Under the pieces are notes generated by a model that saw only the letters and a list, made by a program, of their open reading frames with translations, was not told where the DNA came from and made no database searches. A stretch of 64,000 nt of DNA from the NCBI GenBank assembly GCA_033763775.1, contig JANRJW010000013.1:1-64000 (forward strand), in the 5' to 3' direction. Of this stretch, positions 53,800 through 62,037 are shown piece after piece; the stretch's first letter is position 1; each line of letters begins with the position of its first letter. The position numbers and the translations under genes are program-made. Origin of the DNA: JAJTHB01 sp033763775 (GTDB taxonomy: Bacteria > Pseudomonadota > Alphaproteobacteria > Rickettsiales > SXRF01).

Positions 53800-54213
53800 A
53801 TGACCAAACTTCACGACTTGTTCTCCAGTAAATCTTCCGGTAGCCAGCGGCCGCTTCGTGTGGCCGAGGAAATTCGACACGCCATTTCTGAAGTGCTGAT
53901 TCGCGGCGAAGTGCATTCCACTGAGCTGATGGGCGCTTCGATTACCGTGTCGGAAGTTCGTATTGGTGCGGACATGAAAAACGCCACGGTGTTTGTCATG
54001 CCGCTGGGTGGAGAAATGAAAGAGGAGCGCCTCGAGGCGCTGCGCACCGCTGCGCCGGAAATTCGCTACCTCGTGTCGAAAAAAGTTAAGCTGCGCTATA
54101 TGCCGCGCCTGCATTTTGCGCTGGATAATTCGTTTGAAGAAGCGCAGCGTATCAATAGCTTGCTGCAAAAACCTGAAGTGGCTCGCGATCTTTCCAAACC
54201 AACGGATGCGTAA
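53800..54213 (+). CDS. rbfA: Ribosome-binding factor A
   Basis: A 137-residue KH-like protein that acts late in 30S maturation. RVAEEIRHAISEVLIRGEV at the N-terminus and SVTVSEVRIGADMKNATVFV-type strands with a conserved Ala kink are typical. Its ATG is next to the end of the palindromic element, which leaves no clear ribosome site. It overlaps truB by eight bases. Confidence 0.95.
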   Translation: MTKLHDLFSSKSSGSQRPLRVAEEIRHAISEVLIRGEVHSTELMGASITVSEVRIGADMKNATVFVMPLGGEMKEERLEALRTAAPEIRYLVSKKVKLRYMPRLHFALDNSFEEAQRINSLLQKPEVARDLSKPTDA

Positions 54214-55078
54214 TCGTATCAATGGCTGGCTTGTGCTCGACAAGCCGCTGGGCATGAGCTCGGCGCAGGCGGTGGCGCGTGTGAAGCGCCTGCTGATGCC
54301 GGAAAAAATTGGCCATGCCGGAACACTTGACCCGCTGGCATCCGGCGTATTGCCGCTGGCGCTTGGGGAGGCCACTAAGACTGTGCCCTACATGATGGAT
54401 GCAGCCAAAGCCTATGCCTTCAGTGTCAGCTGGGGCGCGGAAACCACCACGGATGACAAAGAAGGCAGCATCACGCAGCGATCTGACAAAAGACCGTCCG
54501 AGACTGAAATCAGCGCCATCCTACCGCATTTTATCGGTGATATTGAGCAGCTACCGCCGCAGTTCAGCGCTTTGAAGGTGGATGGCAAACGCGCTTATGA
54601 GCTGGCGCGCAGCGGGCAGGAAGTGGATATCAAGCCACGCCGGATTCACGTGAGCAGCCTGAAGATCACGCATCATCATGGCGATACGGACTTTATCTGC
54701 CATTGCGGCAAAGGCACCTACATACGCTCTCTGGGGCGCGATATGGGGCGTATGCTGGGCTGCTTTGGCCATATCAGCCTTCTTCGGCGCCTTGAAGTCG
54801 GTATTTTTCAAGAAAATCATGCGATTTCACTGGAAAAGATAGAAGAAATGGTGCATAAGGGCGACCTTGGTTTTGTGAGGCCGGTGGCTTCTGCGCTGGA
54901 CGACATCCCGGCAGTTTCCGTCACCTCCCGCCAGTCTGCTATGCTGAAAGCTGGGCAGTTCGTTTCCACGGACAATAACAACATGGATACGGCTGCTGCT
55001 TATGAGCAAGGCGCGCTGGTGGCCATCGTTTCGGTGGAAGGCGGCCTGATAAAACCAAAACGAGTATTTCATCTTTAA
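54206..55078 (+). CDS. truB: tRNA pseudouridine(55) synthase
   Basis: It makes pseudouridine 55 in the T arm of tRNAs. The ATG at 54206, inside the end of rbfA, gives 290 residues beginning MRNRINGWLVLDKPLGM. The catalytic aspartate is in HAGTLDPLASGVLPLALG, followed by KTVPYMM and the KAYAF strand. The second signature GKGTYIRSLGRDMGRMLGC is present. The C-terminal PUA-like end is short. Confidence 0.96.
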   Translation: MRNRINGWLVLDKPLGMSSAQAVARVKRLLMPEKIGHAGTLDPLASGVLPLALGEATKTVPYMMDAAKAYAFSVSWGAETTTDDKEGSITQRSDKRPSETEISAILPHFIGDIEQLPPQFSALKVDGKRAYELARSGQEVDIKPRRIHVSSLKITHHHGDTDFICHCGKGTYIRSLGRDMGRMLGCFGHISLLRRLEVGIFQENHAISLEKIEEMVHKGDLGFVRPVASALDDIPAVSVTSRQSAMLKAGQFVSTDNNNMDTAAAYEQGALVAIVSVEGGLIKPKRVFHL

Positions 55079-55096
55079 CCTGAAAGGAAAGCTACG

Positions 55097-55396
55097 ATGT
55101 CGCGTAAAGCTGCAACTAAGAAAACGGAAACGGTCAAAACCGTCTCCAAAGAAGATCTGATCAAACAACACGCCACCAGCAAGGGCGATACTGGTTCGCC
55201 GGAAGTGCAAGTGGCGCTGCTGACGGATCGCATCAACCAGCTCACTGCTCATTTTGAAACCCACAAGAAAGACCACCACTCGCGTCGCGGGCTGCTCATT
55301 CTTGTTGGCCGCCGCCGCCGTCTGCTCGATTATCTGAAGAGCAAAGATGCTGCGCGCTATGAAAACCTGATCAAGAAACTGGGTATCAGGAAATAA
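55097..55396 (+). CDS. rpsO: 30S ribosomal protein S15
   Basis: A 99-residue protein, about ten longer than usual because of a Lys/Thr-rich start (SRKAATKKTETVKTVSKED). The core HATSKGDTGSPEVQVALLTD, THKKDHHSRRGLLILVGRRR and YLKSKDAARYENLIKKLGIRK is standard. AAAGGAAAG lies upstream. It precedes pnp, with a large palindrome in the gap, as in other bacteria where rpsO and pnp are co-transcribed. Confidence 0.97.
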   Translation: MSRKAATKKTETVKTVSKEDLIKQHATSKGDTGSPEVQVALLTDRINQLTAHFETHKKDHHSRRGLLILVGRRRRLLDYLKSKDAARYENLIKKLGIRK

Positions 55397-55400
55397 GCAC

Positions 55401-55489
55401 AAGGTGCTGGGTTCTAGGGGCTAGGAGCTAGTGAAGAAGCGTCAGCTTGCGCTGTTTCACTAGACCCTAGAACCAAGCCCCGGCACCTT
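55401..55489. repeat. Long palindrome between rpsO and pnp
   Basis: AAGGTGC and GCACCTT bound the element. GGTTCTAGGG and CCCTAGAACC pair inside it, then CTAGTGAA/TTCACTAG, and an AGCG/CGCT stem lies near the tip. The gap of 119 bases is almost fully palindrome. At this place E. coli has an RNase III-cleaved hairpin that controls pnp; whether this is its counterpart or another mobile palindrome is open. Confidence 0.75.
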
Positions 55490-55515
55490 TCAACATTCAC
55501 ATTGAAAGGACTACT

Positions 55516-57660
55516 ATGTTTAATATTACCAGACGCTCTATCGAATGGGGTGGACGCACTCTTACTCTGGAAACCGGCCGCATTGCCCGTCAGGCAGATG
55601 GCGCCGTACTTGCCACCTATGGCAACACCGTGGTGCTCTGCACCGTGGTTGGCGTTAAGGAAGCTAAATCGGATGTCGATTTCTTCCCGCTCACCGTGCA
55701 TTATCAGGAAAAAGCTTTCGCCGCAGGTAAAATTCCCGGCGGCTTTTTTAAACGCGAAGGCAAGCCGAGCGAAAAAGAGGTGCTAACCTCGCGCCTGATC
55801 GATCGCCCGATTCGCCCGCTGTTTCCTGAAGGTTTTTACAATGAAGTGCAGGTGATCTGCACATTGCTGTCGCACGATCTGGAAAATGATCCGGATATCG
55901 TGGCCTTGGTTGGCACCTCGGCAGCGCTCACGCTTTCCGGCATTCCGTTCATGGGGCCGATTGCTGCTGCGCGTGTTGGCTACAAAAATGGTGAATATCT
56001 GCTGAACCCGACCAAAACCCAGATGCAGGACACGCAGCTGGATCTCGTCGTGGCGGGCACTAAGCGCTCGGTGCTGATGGTGGAATCCGAAGCCAAAGAA
56101 CTCTCTGAAGAAGTGATGCTTGGCGCGGTGATGTATGGCCATAAGCAGATGCAGCCGGTGATGGATATGATCATCGATATGGCAGAAACCGCTGCTAAAG
56201 ATGCGTGGGATTTTGCCAAGAAAGAAGACACTGCCATGAGCGCGCGTGTGCGCGAACTGGCGGAAGCGGATCTGCGCGCAGCTTACAAGCTGCAAAGCAA
56301 ACAGGATCGCTCCAACCGTCTGGATGAAATTAAATCCAAGGTGAAGGCGGCTTTTGAAGGCTCGGGTATCGATGAGAAAATCATCGGCGGCCAGCTGAAG
56401 AAGCTAGAGCAGGAAATTGTCCGCACCGATGTGGTGGATAGCAAAAAACGTATCGACGGCCGTGGCCCCGCTGATATTCGCCAGATTCTCTGCGAAGCAG
56501 GCGTTCTGCCACAAACCCATGGTTCGGCGCTGTTTACACGCGGCGAAACTCAGGCCATTGTGGTGGCAACACTCGGCACCAGCCAGGATGAACAGATCAT
56601 TGACGCGCTGGAAGGCGAATATAAGCAGAACTTCATGCTGCATTATAACTTCCCACCATACTCAACCGGTGAAGCTGGCCGTATGGGTGTTCCAGGTCGC
56701 CGCGAAATCGGCCATGGCAAGCTGGCGTGGCGCGCTATTCGCCCGCTGCTGCCAAGCAAGGAAGAATTCCCCTACACGCTGCGCTGCGTATCGGAAATCA
56801 CTGAATCCAACGGTTCGTCTTCCATGGCCACAGTGTGCGGTGGCTCACTGGCGCTGATGGATGCAGGCGTGCCGCTGAAAGCCCCTGTTGCGGGTATCGC
56901 TATGGGTCTGATTAAAGAGAAGAGCGGCTTTGTTGTTCTCTCTGACATCCTTGGTGATGAAGATCACCTCGGCGATATGGACTTCAAAGTGGCCGGCACC
57001 GACCATGGTGTGACCGCGCTGCAGATGGACATCAAGATCGATGGCATCACCGAAGAAATCATGAAAGTGGCGCTTGAACAGGCGCATCATGGCCGCAAGC
57101 ACATCCTTGGCGAAATGGCCAAGGCGCTTTCAAGCCCGCGCGGTTCGGTTGGCAAAACTGCACCACGCATCACCACCATGACCATTCCAAAGGACAAAAT
57201 CCGCGAAGTGATTGGTAGTGGCGGCAAGGTGATTCGTGAAATCTGCGAAGTGAGCGGTGCGAAAGTCGATATCGAAGATGATGGCACCATCAAAATTGCC
57301 GCAGTGAACGAAGATCAAGGCAAAAAAGCCTATGAAATGATCTATGCCATCGTGGCTGAGCCGGAAATCGGCCAGATCTACACTGGCAAAGTCGTTCGCA
57401 TTGTTGATTTTGGCGCCTTCGTCAATTTCCTTGGTCCCAAAGATGGCCTGATTCACATCAGCGAGCTCGCGGATTACCGCGTTGCTAAGGTTGACGATGT
57501 GGTGAAAGAAGGCGATAGCGTGAAGGTGAAAGTGCTCGAGATGGATAATCGTGGCAAGATTCGCCTCTCCATGCGCGTGGTTGACCAGCAGACCGGCGAA
57601 GATATCTCCGACCGCGTGGGCAAGCGCCGCGAAGGCAAAGAAGCCGCAAACGGCAACTAG
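55516..57660 (+). CDS. pnp: Polynucleotide phosphorylase
   Basis: A 714-residue 3'-5' exoribonuclease that degrades RNA with phosphate. Two RNase PH folds flank a helical domain; the second has the catalytic DxxxxxD region KSGFVVLSDILGDEDHLGDMDFKVAG. KH (IREVIGSGGKVIREI) and S1 (GQIYTGKVVRIVDFGAFVNF) domains close the protein. Its usual length is about 700. AAAGGACTACT precedes the ATG. A terminator follows. Confidence 0.97.
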   Translation: MFNITRRSIEWGGRTLTLETGRIARQADGAVLATYGNTVVLCTVVGVKEAKSDVDFFPLTVHYQEKAFAAGKIPGGFFKREGKPSEKEVLTSRLIDRPIRPLFPEGFYNEVQVICTLLSHDLENDPDIVALVGTSAALTLSGIPFMGPIAAARVGYKNGEYLLNPTKTQMQDTQLDLVVAGTKRSVLMVESEAKELSEEVMLGAVMYGHKQMQPVMDMIIDMAETAAKDAWDFAKKEDTAMSARVRELAEADLRAAYKLQSKQDRSNRLDEIKSKVKAAFEGSGIDEKIIGGQLKKLEQEIVRTDVVDSKKRIDGRGPADIRQILCEAGVLPQTHGSALFTRGETQAIVVATLGTSQDEQIIDALEGEYKQNFMLHYNFPPYSTGEAGRMGVPGRREIGHGKLAWRAIRPLLPSKEEFPYTLRCVSEITESNGSSSMATVCGGSLALMDAGVPLKAPVAGIAMGLIKEKSGFVVLSDILGDEDHLGDMDFKVAGTDHGVTALQMDIKIDGITEEIMKVALEQAHHGRKHILGEMAKALSSPRGSVGKTAPRITTMTIPKDKIREVIGSGGKVIREICEVSGAKVDIEDDGTIKIAAVNEDQGKKAYEMIYAIVAEPEIGQIYTGKVVRIVDFGAFVNFLGPKDGLIHISELADYRVAKVDDVVKEGDSVKVKVLEMDNRGKIRLSMRVVDQQTGEDISDRVGKRREGKEAANGN

Positions 57661-57685
57661 ACCTGAGTTTAACTTCGAACGTTCA

Positions 57686-57720
57686 AGCCCTCGCAGCGAA
57701 AGCCGCGGGGGCTTTTTTTT
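57686..57720 (+). terminator. Rho-independent terminator of the rimP-pnp operon
   Basis: AGCCCTCGCAGC pairs with GCCGCGGGGGCT (one mismatch) over a GAAA tetraloop and is followed by eight T. It is 25 bases after the pnp stop. Confidence 0.9.
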
Positions 57721-57825
57721 ACACGATGGTAACTAACAAAATTCTGGCGTATTTTTAACGCTGCGAATGGTAAAACCAGCTTGGCTTTCCGCCTAAGCCG
57801 GCATCGCTGATAAATAGTTTACTGG

Positions 57826-58011
57826 CTATAAATAAACAATCAGACCAATGATTGCCGCAGATAACAAACTGGCAATGACGAGCGCCAACGCGCTGTGTCG
57901 ATTATCACCTTCAAAAGGAAATATCATGGCAGCGAGGCCAGATGAAAGCCACCAGATGGGCGCAATGAAAAGATATTGAAAAAATCTGGCGAGAATAAAA
58001 ATCAATTCCAT
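57826..58011 (-). CDS. Small two-helix membrane protein
   Basis: A 61-residue product from the ATG at 58011; CAGG stands seven bases upstream. Two hydrophobic segments (ILARFFQYLFIAPIWWLSSGLAA shortened, about 4-27, and ALALVIASLLSAAIIGLIVYL, about 40-60) are joined by a short charged loop, IFPFEGDNRHS. It ends on its membrane helix. No family is recognised. Confidence 0.5.
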   Translation of the reverse strand: MELIFILARFFQYLFIAPIWWLSSGLAAMIFPFEGDNRHSALALVIASLLSAAIIGLIVYL

Positions 58012-58050
58012 GAACAACCTGCTTCATCATGCATGGCAGAATTCAGCCAT

Positions 58051-58081
58051 AAAAAAAGGGGCCGCATTTGGCAGGCCCCTT
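58051..58081 (-). terminator. Rho-independent terminator of the Lys/Ala-rich gene
   Basis: AAGGGGCC (58056-58063) pairs with GGCCCCTT (58074-58081). On the minus strand the hairpin is followed by a run of T, 20 bases after the stop of the Lys/Ala-rich gene. Confidence 0.88.
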
Positions 58082-58100
58082 ATTTTTAATCGCAAAGCGA

Positions 58101-58319
58101 TTAGAAGCGAATGGTGCTTACTTTTTTAGCAGCCATCACACCCATGCCAACTTTCGGCTTGGAGGATTTAGCTGGCTTTTTAGCTACTTTTTTAGCAGCT
58201 GGTTTTTTAGCTACTTTTTTTTTTGCTGCTGGCTTCTTAGCGGCTTTCTTTTTGGGAGCAGCTGCTTTTTTCTTTGCTGCAGGTTTTTTTGCAGCGGCTT
58301 TTTTGGCTTTCTTAATCAT
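58101..58319 (-). CDS. Lys/Ala-rich histone H1-like protein
   Basis: The ATG at 58319, with GGAG nine bases upstream, gives 72 residues. The sequence is mostly repeats of the AAKKPAAKK type with blocks of APKKK, then a VAKKPAAK-type run, and ends SSKPKVGMGVMAAKKVSTIRF. Such proteins (histone H1-like, also the tails of AlgP-type proteins) bind DNA by charge and help compact it. The frame upstream to 58367 has no ribosome site. The repeat structure makes the DNA A/T-tract-rich and likely to vary in length. It has its own terminator. Confidence 0.8.
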   Translation of the reverse strand: MIKKAKKAAAKKPAAKKKAAAPKKKAAKKPAAKKKVAKKPAAKKVAKKPAKSSKPKVGMGVMAAKKVSTIRF

Positions 58320-58627
58320 AACGTAACTCCATAGTTTGGTTTGCTGTGTCAAGCTGTGTTGCCTCACACACGAGTTATATAACGCTAAAAAAATAAATTT
58401 TCTGTTAATGCAATGATCAATCTCTTTGATGATCGTTTGGTGGGTGTGTGGTGCAAATATTATTCATTCCGTAATCGGAATAAATAACCAAGCCATCGAA
58501 GTAGAGGAAAACTGCTGCTAAAACGTAGAATAAAAAATTGTAATGTAGAAAAAGTTTTTTGATTTCATGCGCAGCTTAGGATAGTATAGAGCAAATAAAT
58601 CATTCCGACTGTGATATAAAAAACACA
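58320..58627. other. AT-rich divergent promoter region ahead of the LapG-like gene
   Basis: This 308-base gap separates the Lys/Ala-rich gene (leftward) from the LapG-like gene (rightward). It is A/T-rich and without an open frame of note. ATTCCG-TAAT-CGGAAT at 58466-58481 is a perfect palindrome, and a third ATTCCG half-site lies at 58602-58607, 20 bases before the LapG-like start. TATAGA at 58585 may be a -10 box, but no well-spaced -35 box is seen. Confidence 0.5.
58466..58481. promoter_or_regulatory. Operator-like palindrome upstream of the LapG-like operon
   Basis: ATTCCG and CGGAAT flank four bases, with a further half-site at 58602-58607 spaced 130 bases away. A perfect 16-base palindrome in an AT-rich gap is likely to be a binding site of a dimeric regulator. 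Confidence 0.4.
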
Positions 58628-59314
58628 ATGCTTGTCCGTTTATTTTCTTCCGCAAGGCAACTCGACACTCTCATTATCTGGATTGTCTTTTGTCTTTTGG
58701 TGTGGTTGCTCATGCTTGCTCCGCCTGCATTGGCGACCATCCGACATTCCTTTTTCCTTATGCAGGAAACACGTAGCGATAACCTGCGACCATTTCAGAA
58801 GTGGACAGGGGTGCTGGAGCGCAAATCACTTCAGGATGAATGGCCGGATGATGCGTGTGGTTCTCATAAGTTTCATCCTTGCGCCATTAAAAGCTGGCGC
58901 AAACTGTTAGAGACGCTACGTAATAAGCCGCTTCGTGACCAAATAGAGGCTGTCAATAATTGGGGCAATGATCATCCTTACATTGTGGATCAGCTCAACT
59001 GGGGGATGGAAGATTATTGGGAAACACCCAACGAGTTTATGGCCATCAGCGGTGATTGCGAGGATTACGCGATTGCAAAATATTATTCACTGCGTGCGCT
59101 GGGAGTTTCCGAAGATAAGATGCGCATTATGATTGTGCAGGATTTTAATCTGGGTGGTATTATCCATGCTGTGCTTGGCGTTTATGTTGACGATGAGCTG
59201 TTAATCCTCGACAATCAAATCAAGCAGGTTATGCCCGCGCTGAATATTTATCACTACCGCCCGATTTACGGAGTGAATGAAACATGGTGGTGGGCATACA
59301 CCCCGATCAACTGA
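58628..59314 (+). CDS. LapG-like transglutaminase-fold cysteine protease (BTLCP family)
   Basis: A 228-residue protein with an N-terminal membrane anchor or signal (about 14-37, TLIIWIVFCLLVWLLML) and a periplasmic protease domain. The catalytic triad can be placed: Cys144 in SGDCEDYAIAKYYSLRALG, His180 in GGIIHAVLG and Asp195 in LILDNQIK. WETPNEF before the Cys and the overall layout are those of LapG, which cuts the adhesin LapA at a di-alanine site and is held back by LapD when c-di-GMP is high. No LapA-like adhesin and no GGDEF/EAL gene lies nearby. The next gene, 32 bases on, encodes a membrane protein with a Cache, a PAS and a degenerate HD-GYP domain that could take the LapD place. Confidence 0.85.
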   Translation: MLVRLFSSARQLDTLIIWIVFCLLVWLLMLAPPALATIRHSFFLMQETRSDNLRPFQKWTGVLERKSLQDEWPDDACGSHKFHPCAIKSWRKLLETLRNKPLRDQIEAVNNWGNDHPYIVDQLNWGMEDYWETPNEFMAISGDCEDYAIAKYYSLRALGVSEDKMRIMIVQDFNLGGIIHAVLGVYVDDELLILDNQIKQVMPALNIYHYRPIYGVNETWWWAYTPIN

Positions 59315-59346
59315 TAACGAGCAGATAAATAACAAACGAGGCAACC

Positions 59347-61515
59347 ATGTCGGATCCACAATACAGTGAAACCAATGAAGTATCGGGTCGGGAACAAGAC
59401 ACGGTTAGTCTTTTTTCGCCGCGTCTTTATGGCATTGCGATACTTGTTTTCGCGATTATTCTGACCGGCATTTTTTTCATCTCCAAATTTACGCAGATGG
59501 ATTTATCACGTGATATGCAGACGTGGCAGGAAAAGCTGAGTCTGATTGCCGAGAGCCGCAGTAAAGAAATGAATGAATGGGTTGATCGTCATTTCAGCGA
59601 GCTGCATGCTCTGTCTGATAATCCTGCGTTGCAACTCTATCTGTCTGAACTGCAATCACTGAGCGAGAGCACCAAAAACGCCGGTCAGAGCGAAGAGCCA
59701 GCTCAAAAAACCTATCTTCGCAACCTTATCATGTTCACAGCGGAACGTTCTGGCTATCTCTCCTCCAGCGTATCTTCGTCGTTGATTGGCGCTAACATTC
59801 AGGAAAGCAATGAAAGCGGCCTTGCCGTGCTTGATGCACAGCATCGTATTGTGGTGTCAACGGCCACTTCAGCGGCAATCAGGGAGAAAATTATTTTTAA
59901 CGCCAAACTTTCTCAGCCCGGACGCGATAGTTTCATCGATATTACTCGTCATGAAAACCGCCTGTTGGTTGGTTTTTCTGTCCCTATTTTCTCGATTCAG
60001 GGGGATCGCGATGCGCAAGCGCAGATTGGCAGAGTGGTGGGAATTAAAGTGGTTGACGCTTCATTCTTTTCGCTGCTGAAGCATCCCGGCGTGACAGAGC
60101 GAACGCTTGAAACCGTGCTGATACGTCTGCAGCAGAATAATCAGATAGAGTATATCTCGCCGCTGATGGACGGTTCCGAACCTTTGAGCAAGCAATTACA
60201 GGATACCCCTGGCCGCTATGCCGAGTTCGCACTCATGACAACGATCGGCGGCTTTTTTGATAAACGTGATGATTATCGTGGTGTGCCCGTGCTGGCTACA
60301 TCGCGTGCCATCAGCCAGACACCATGGGTCATGCTGGTGAAAATTGATCGCAAAGAGGCGCTTGCAGAAAGCGATCAACGCCGCGCCAGCATGATTGCTT
60401 TTTTCTTTTTCATTATTGCTATCATTGTGCTGATTATTCTGGCGGTTTGGTGGCATGCGCATTCCAAGCGTGCGATGATGATGTCGTATCATTTCAAGAA
60501 AATAGCCGCCGAGGCCAAAGCGCAGGAATCGCTGCTCAGGCTCGTGGCAGATCATCAGCCGGAGCCTATTTTTATTCTCGATAGTCAGCATCACTTTCAG
60601 TTTGCCAATAAGCAGGCGGCTGACGAAGCCGAGATGAGCATCGAAAATCTGATCGGCAAAACCATCAATGATGTGCGAGGTAGTGCTCGAAGTGAGCGCC
60701 TGATTGCATCCTGTGAAAAAGCCACGGAGCAGCAATCAACGATGTATGCGATTCAGCAGGTGGTGGACGGAGAGCAGGAGCGTGTACTGCGCTGTGCTTT
60801 TGTGCCGCTTGCGCACATTCCAATGACACAGCTGCCATATCCTTCGCCGGGGGTGCTGGTGGTAGAGCAGGATATCAGCGATGTGGTTCATGAGCGCGAA
60901 CAGCGCATCCAGACCCATCATCAGCTGATACAAACTTTAATCCGGCTGGTGGATAAACGCGACCCGCATGCGGCCGACCATTCTATGATGGTGTCGCACC
61001 TTGCCTGTGAAGTAGCCATCGAAATGGAGCTGCCGGCCAGTATGGTGGATGCAACTAAAATGGCAGCAAGCCTGATGAACATCGGCAAAATTATTGTTCC
61101 GCAGGAGTTGCTAACAAAAGCCCAGCCGTTGAGCGAAGAGGAACGCCGGCTGATTCAGGATTCCATGATGATGGCGGCGGATATTGTGCGCGATGTCAGA
61201 TTTGATGGCCCCGTGATTGAGACGCTCAGGCAGTGGCAGGAGCGCTGGAACGGTAGTGGCCCTCTTGGTATGAGTGGTGATTCTATTCTTATCTCCGCGC
61301 GCATCATTGCGGTGGCAAATGCGTTCATTGGAATGATCAGCCCGCGCTCGTGGCGCCATGCGACGCCGATTGCAGAGGCAAGCAAATTTTTGATGAATGA
61401 ATCCGGCGCGTTATTTGACCAGCGCGTGGTGGTGGCGCTGATAAATTATGTAGAGAATCATCATGGCGCCGCATGGCTCACACGTATTATCGAAGGAAGA
61501 AGAAACGTCGCCTGA
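59347..61515 (+). CDS. Cache-PAS-HD-GYP membrane protein with lost catalytic residues
   Basis: A 722-residue protein. A first membrane segment (about 27-46) leads to a large periplasmic Cache-type domain (about 50-340), a second membrane segment (about 349-368), a PAS domain (about 395-515) and an HD-GYP-type domain (about 525-705). HD-GYP enzymes break down c-di-GMP with a metal held by HD, HHExxDGxGYP and others. Here LHDIGK reads LMNIGK (Met577, Asn578), the HH pair is Gln629-Trp630 and the D-G-x-G-Y-P reads N-G-S-G-P. His545 and the rest of the fold stay. It should thus not cleave c-di-GMP but could bind it and signal to the periplasm. It is co-oriented with the LapG-like gene and probably in the same operon. 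Confidence 0.85.
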   Translation: MSDPQYSETNEVSGREQDTVSLFSPRLYGIAILVFAIILTGIFFISKFTQMDLSRDMQTWQEKLSLIAESRSKEMNEWVDRHFSELHALSDNPALQLYLSELQSLSESTKNAGQSEEPAQKTYLRNLIMFTAERSGYLSSSVSSSLIGANIQESNESGLAVLDAQHRIVVSTATSAAIREKIIFNAKLSQPGRDSFIDITRHENRLLVGFSVPIFSIQGDRDAQAQIGRVVGIKVVDASFFSLLKHPGVTERTLETVLIRLQQNNQIEYISPLMDGSEPLSKQLQDTPGRYAEFALMTTIGGFFDKRDDYRGVPVLATSRAISQTPWVMLVKIDRKEALAESDQRRASMIAFFFFIIAIIVLIILAVWWHAHSKRAMMMSYHFKKIAAEAKAQESLLRLVADHQPEPIFILDSQHHFQFANKQAADEAEMSIENLIGKTINDVRGSARSERLIASCEKATEQQSTMYAIQQVVDGEQERVLRCAFVPLAHIPMTQLPYPSPGVLVVEQDISDVVHEREQRIQTHHQLIQTLIRLVDKRDPHAADHSMMVSHLACEVAIEMELPASMVDATKMAASLMNIGKIIVPQELLTKAQPLSEEERRLIQDSMMMAADIVRDVRFDGPVIETLRQWQERWNGSGPLGMSGDSILISARIIAVANAFIGMISPRSWRHATPIAEASKFLMNESGALFDQRVVVALINYVENHHGAAWLTRIIEGRRNVA

Positions 61516-61584
61516 AGATCATTTTTGACACAGTGGTTGATTGTTTCAATTAGATAAATATTAACCCATAGGTTGTATGGTGTA

Positions 61585-61601
61585 ACTCACTTTAAGTGAG
61601 T
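61585..61601. promoter_or_regulatory. Palindrome just before the PAS gene
   Basis: ACTCACTT and AAGTGAGT flank one T and stand four bases before the ATG of the PAS gene, covering its ribosome-site region. It may be an operator or an mRNA hairpin that hides the start. Confidence 0.4.
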
Positions 61602-61605
61602 CGCT

Positions 61606-62037
61606 ATGCAACTAATGAGTGTTCCAAGGTCGGTTGAAGGCTGGTCTGAGGTACCAGATAGCGATCTTCTGGCCAGCGAAGTCACGTTTCAATCGGTATT
61701 TAAATTTCATCCGGAAGCGATGATGCTGTTTCATGGCCCGCATCTGGTCTATGTCAACAAAGCCGCCTGCGATTTGTTTATGGTCAAAAGCGGTGCTGAT
61801 TTCATGATGCCCGGACTCGATAATCTGCTGATTCCGGCGTCAGTGGATGGCTCGGATATACGCCTGAGATTCGGACATCACATTGCCGAGCCGGAACGCA
61901 TGAAATATCGTAGTTTTCAGTGGCCATGCATCACCCAGCCCGGCCGCACATTTACTGCGCAGATAGCCGTACATCCCATACCGGCGATGCCATTTGATTT
62001 AACGTTGGTGCGGCTTTCTGCCTTGCCTATCAGCTGA
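61606..62037 (+). CDS. Single-PAS-domain protein
   Basis: A 143-residue protein with one PAS-like fold: FKFHPEAMMLFHGPHLVYVN and KAACDLFMVKSGADF are the typical start strands and helices, with a long second half RSFQWPCITQPGRTFTAQI. It has no output domain, no membrane segment and no kinase motif. It lies 90 bases after the degenerate HD-GYP gene on the same strand and might sense a ligand or partner for that system; this is inferred only from position. Its last eight bases overlap the convergent parC. Confidence 0.7.
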   Translation: MQLMSVPRSVEGWSEVPDSDLLASEVTFQSVFKFHPEAMMLFHGPHLVYVNKAACDLFMVKSGADFMMPGLDNLLIPASVDGSDIRLRFGHHIAEPERMKYRSFQWPCITQPGRTFTAQIAVHPIPAMPFDLTLVRLSALPIS

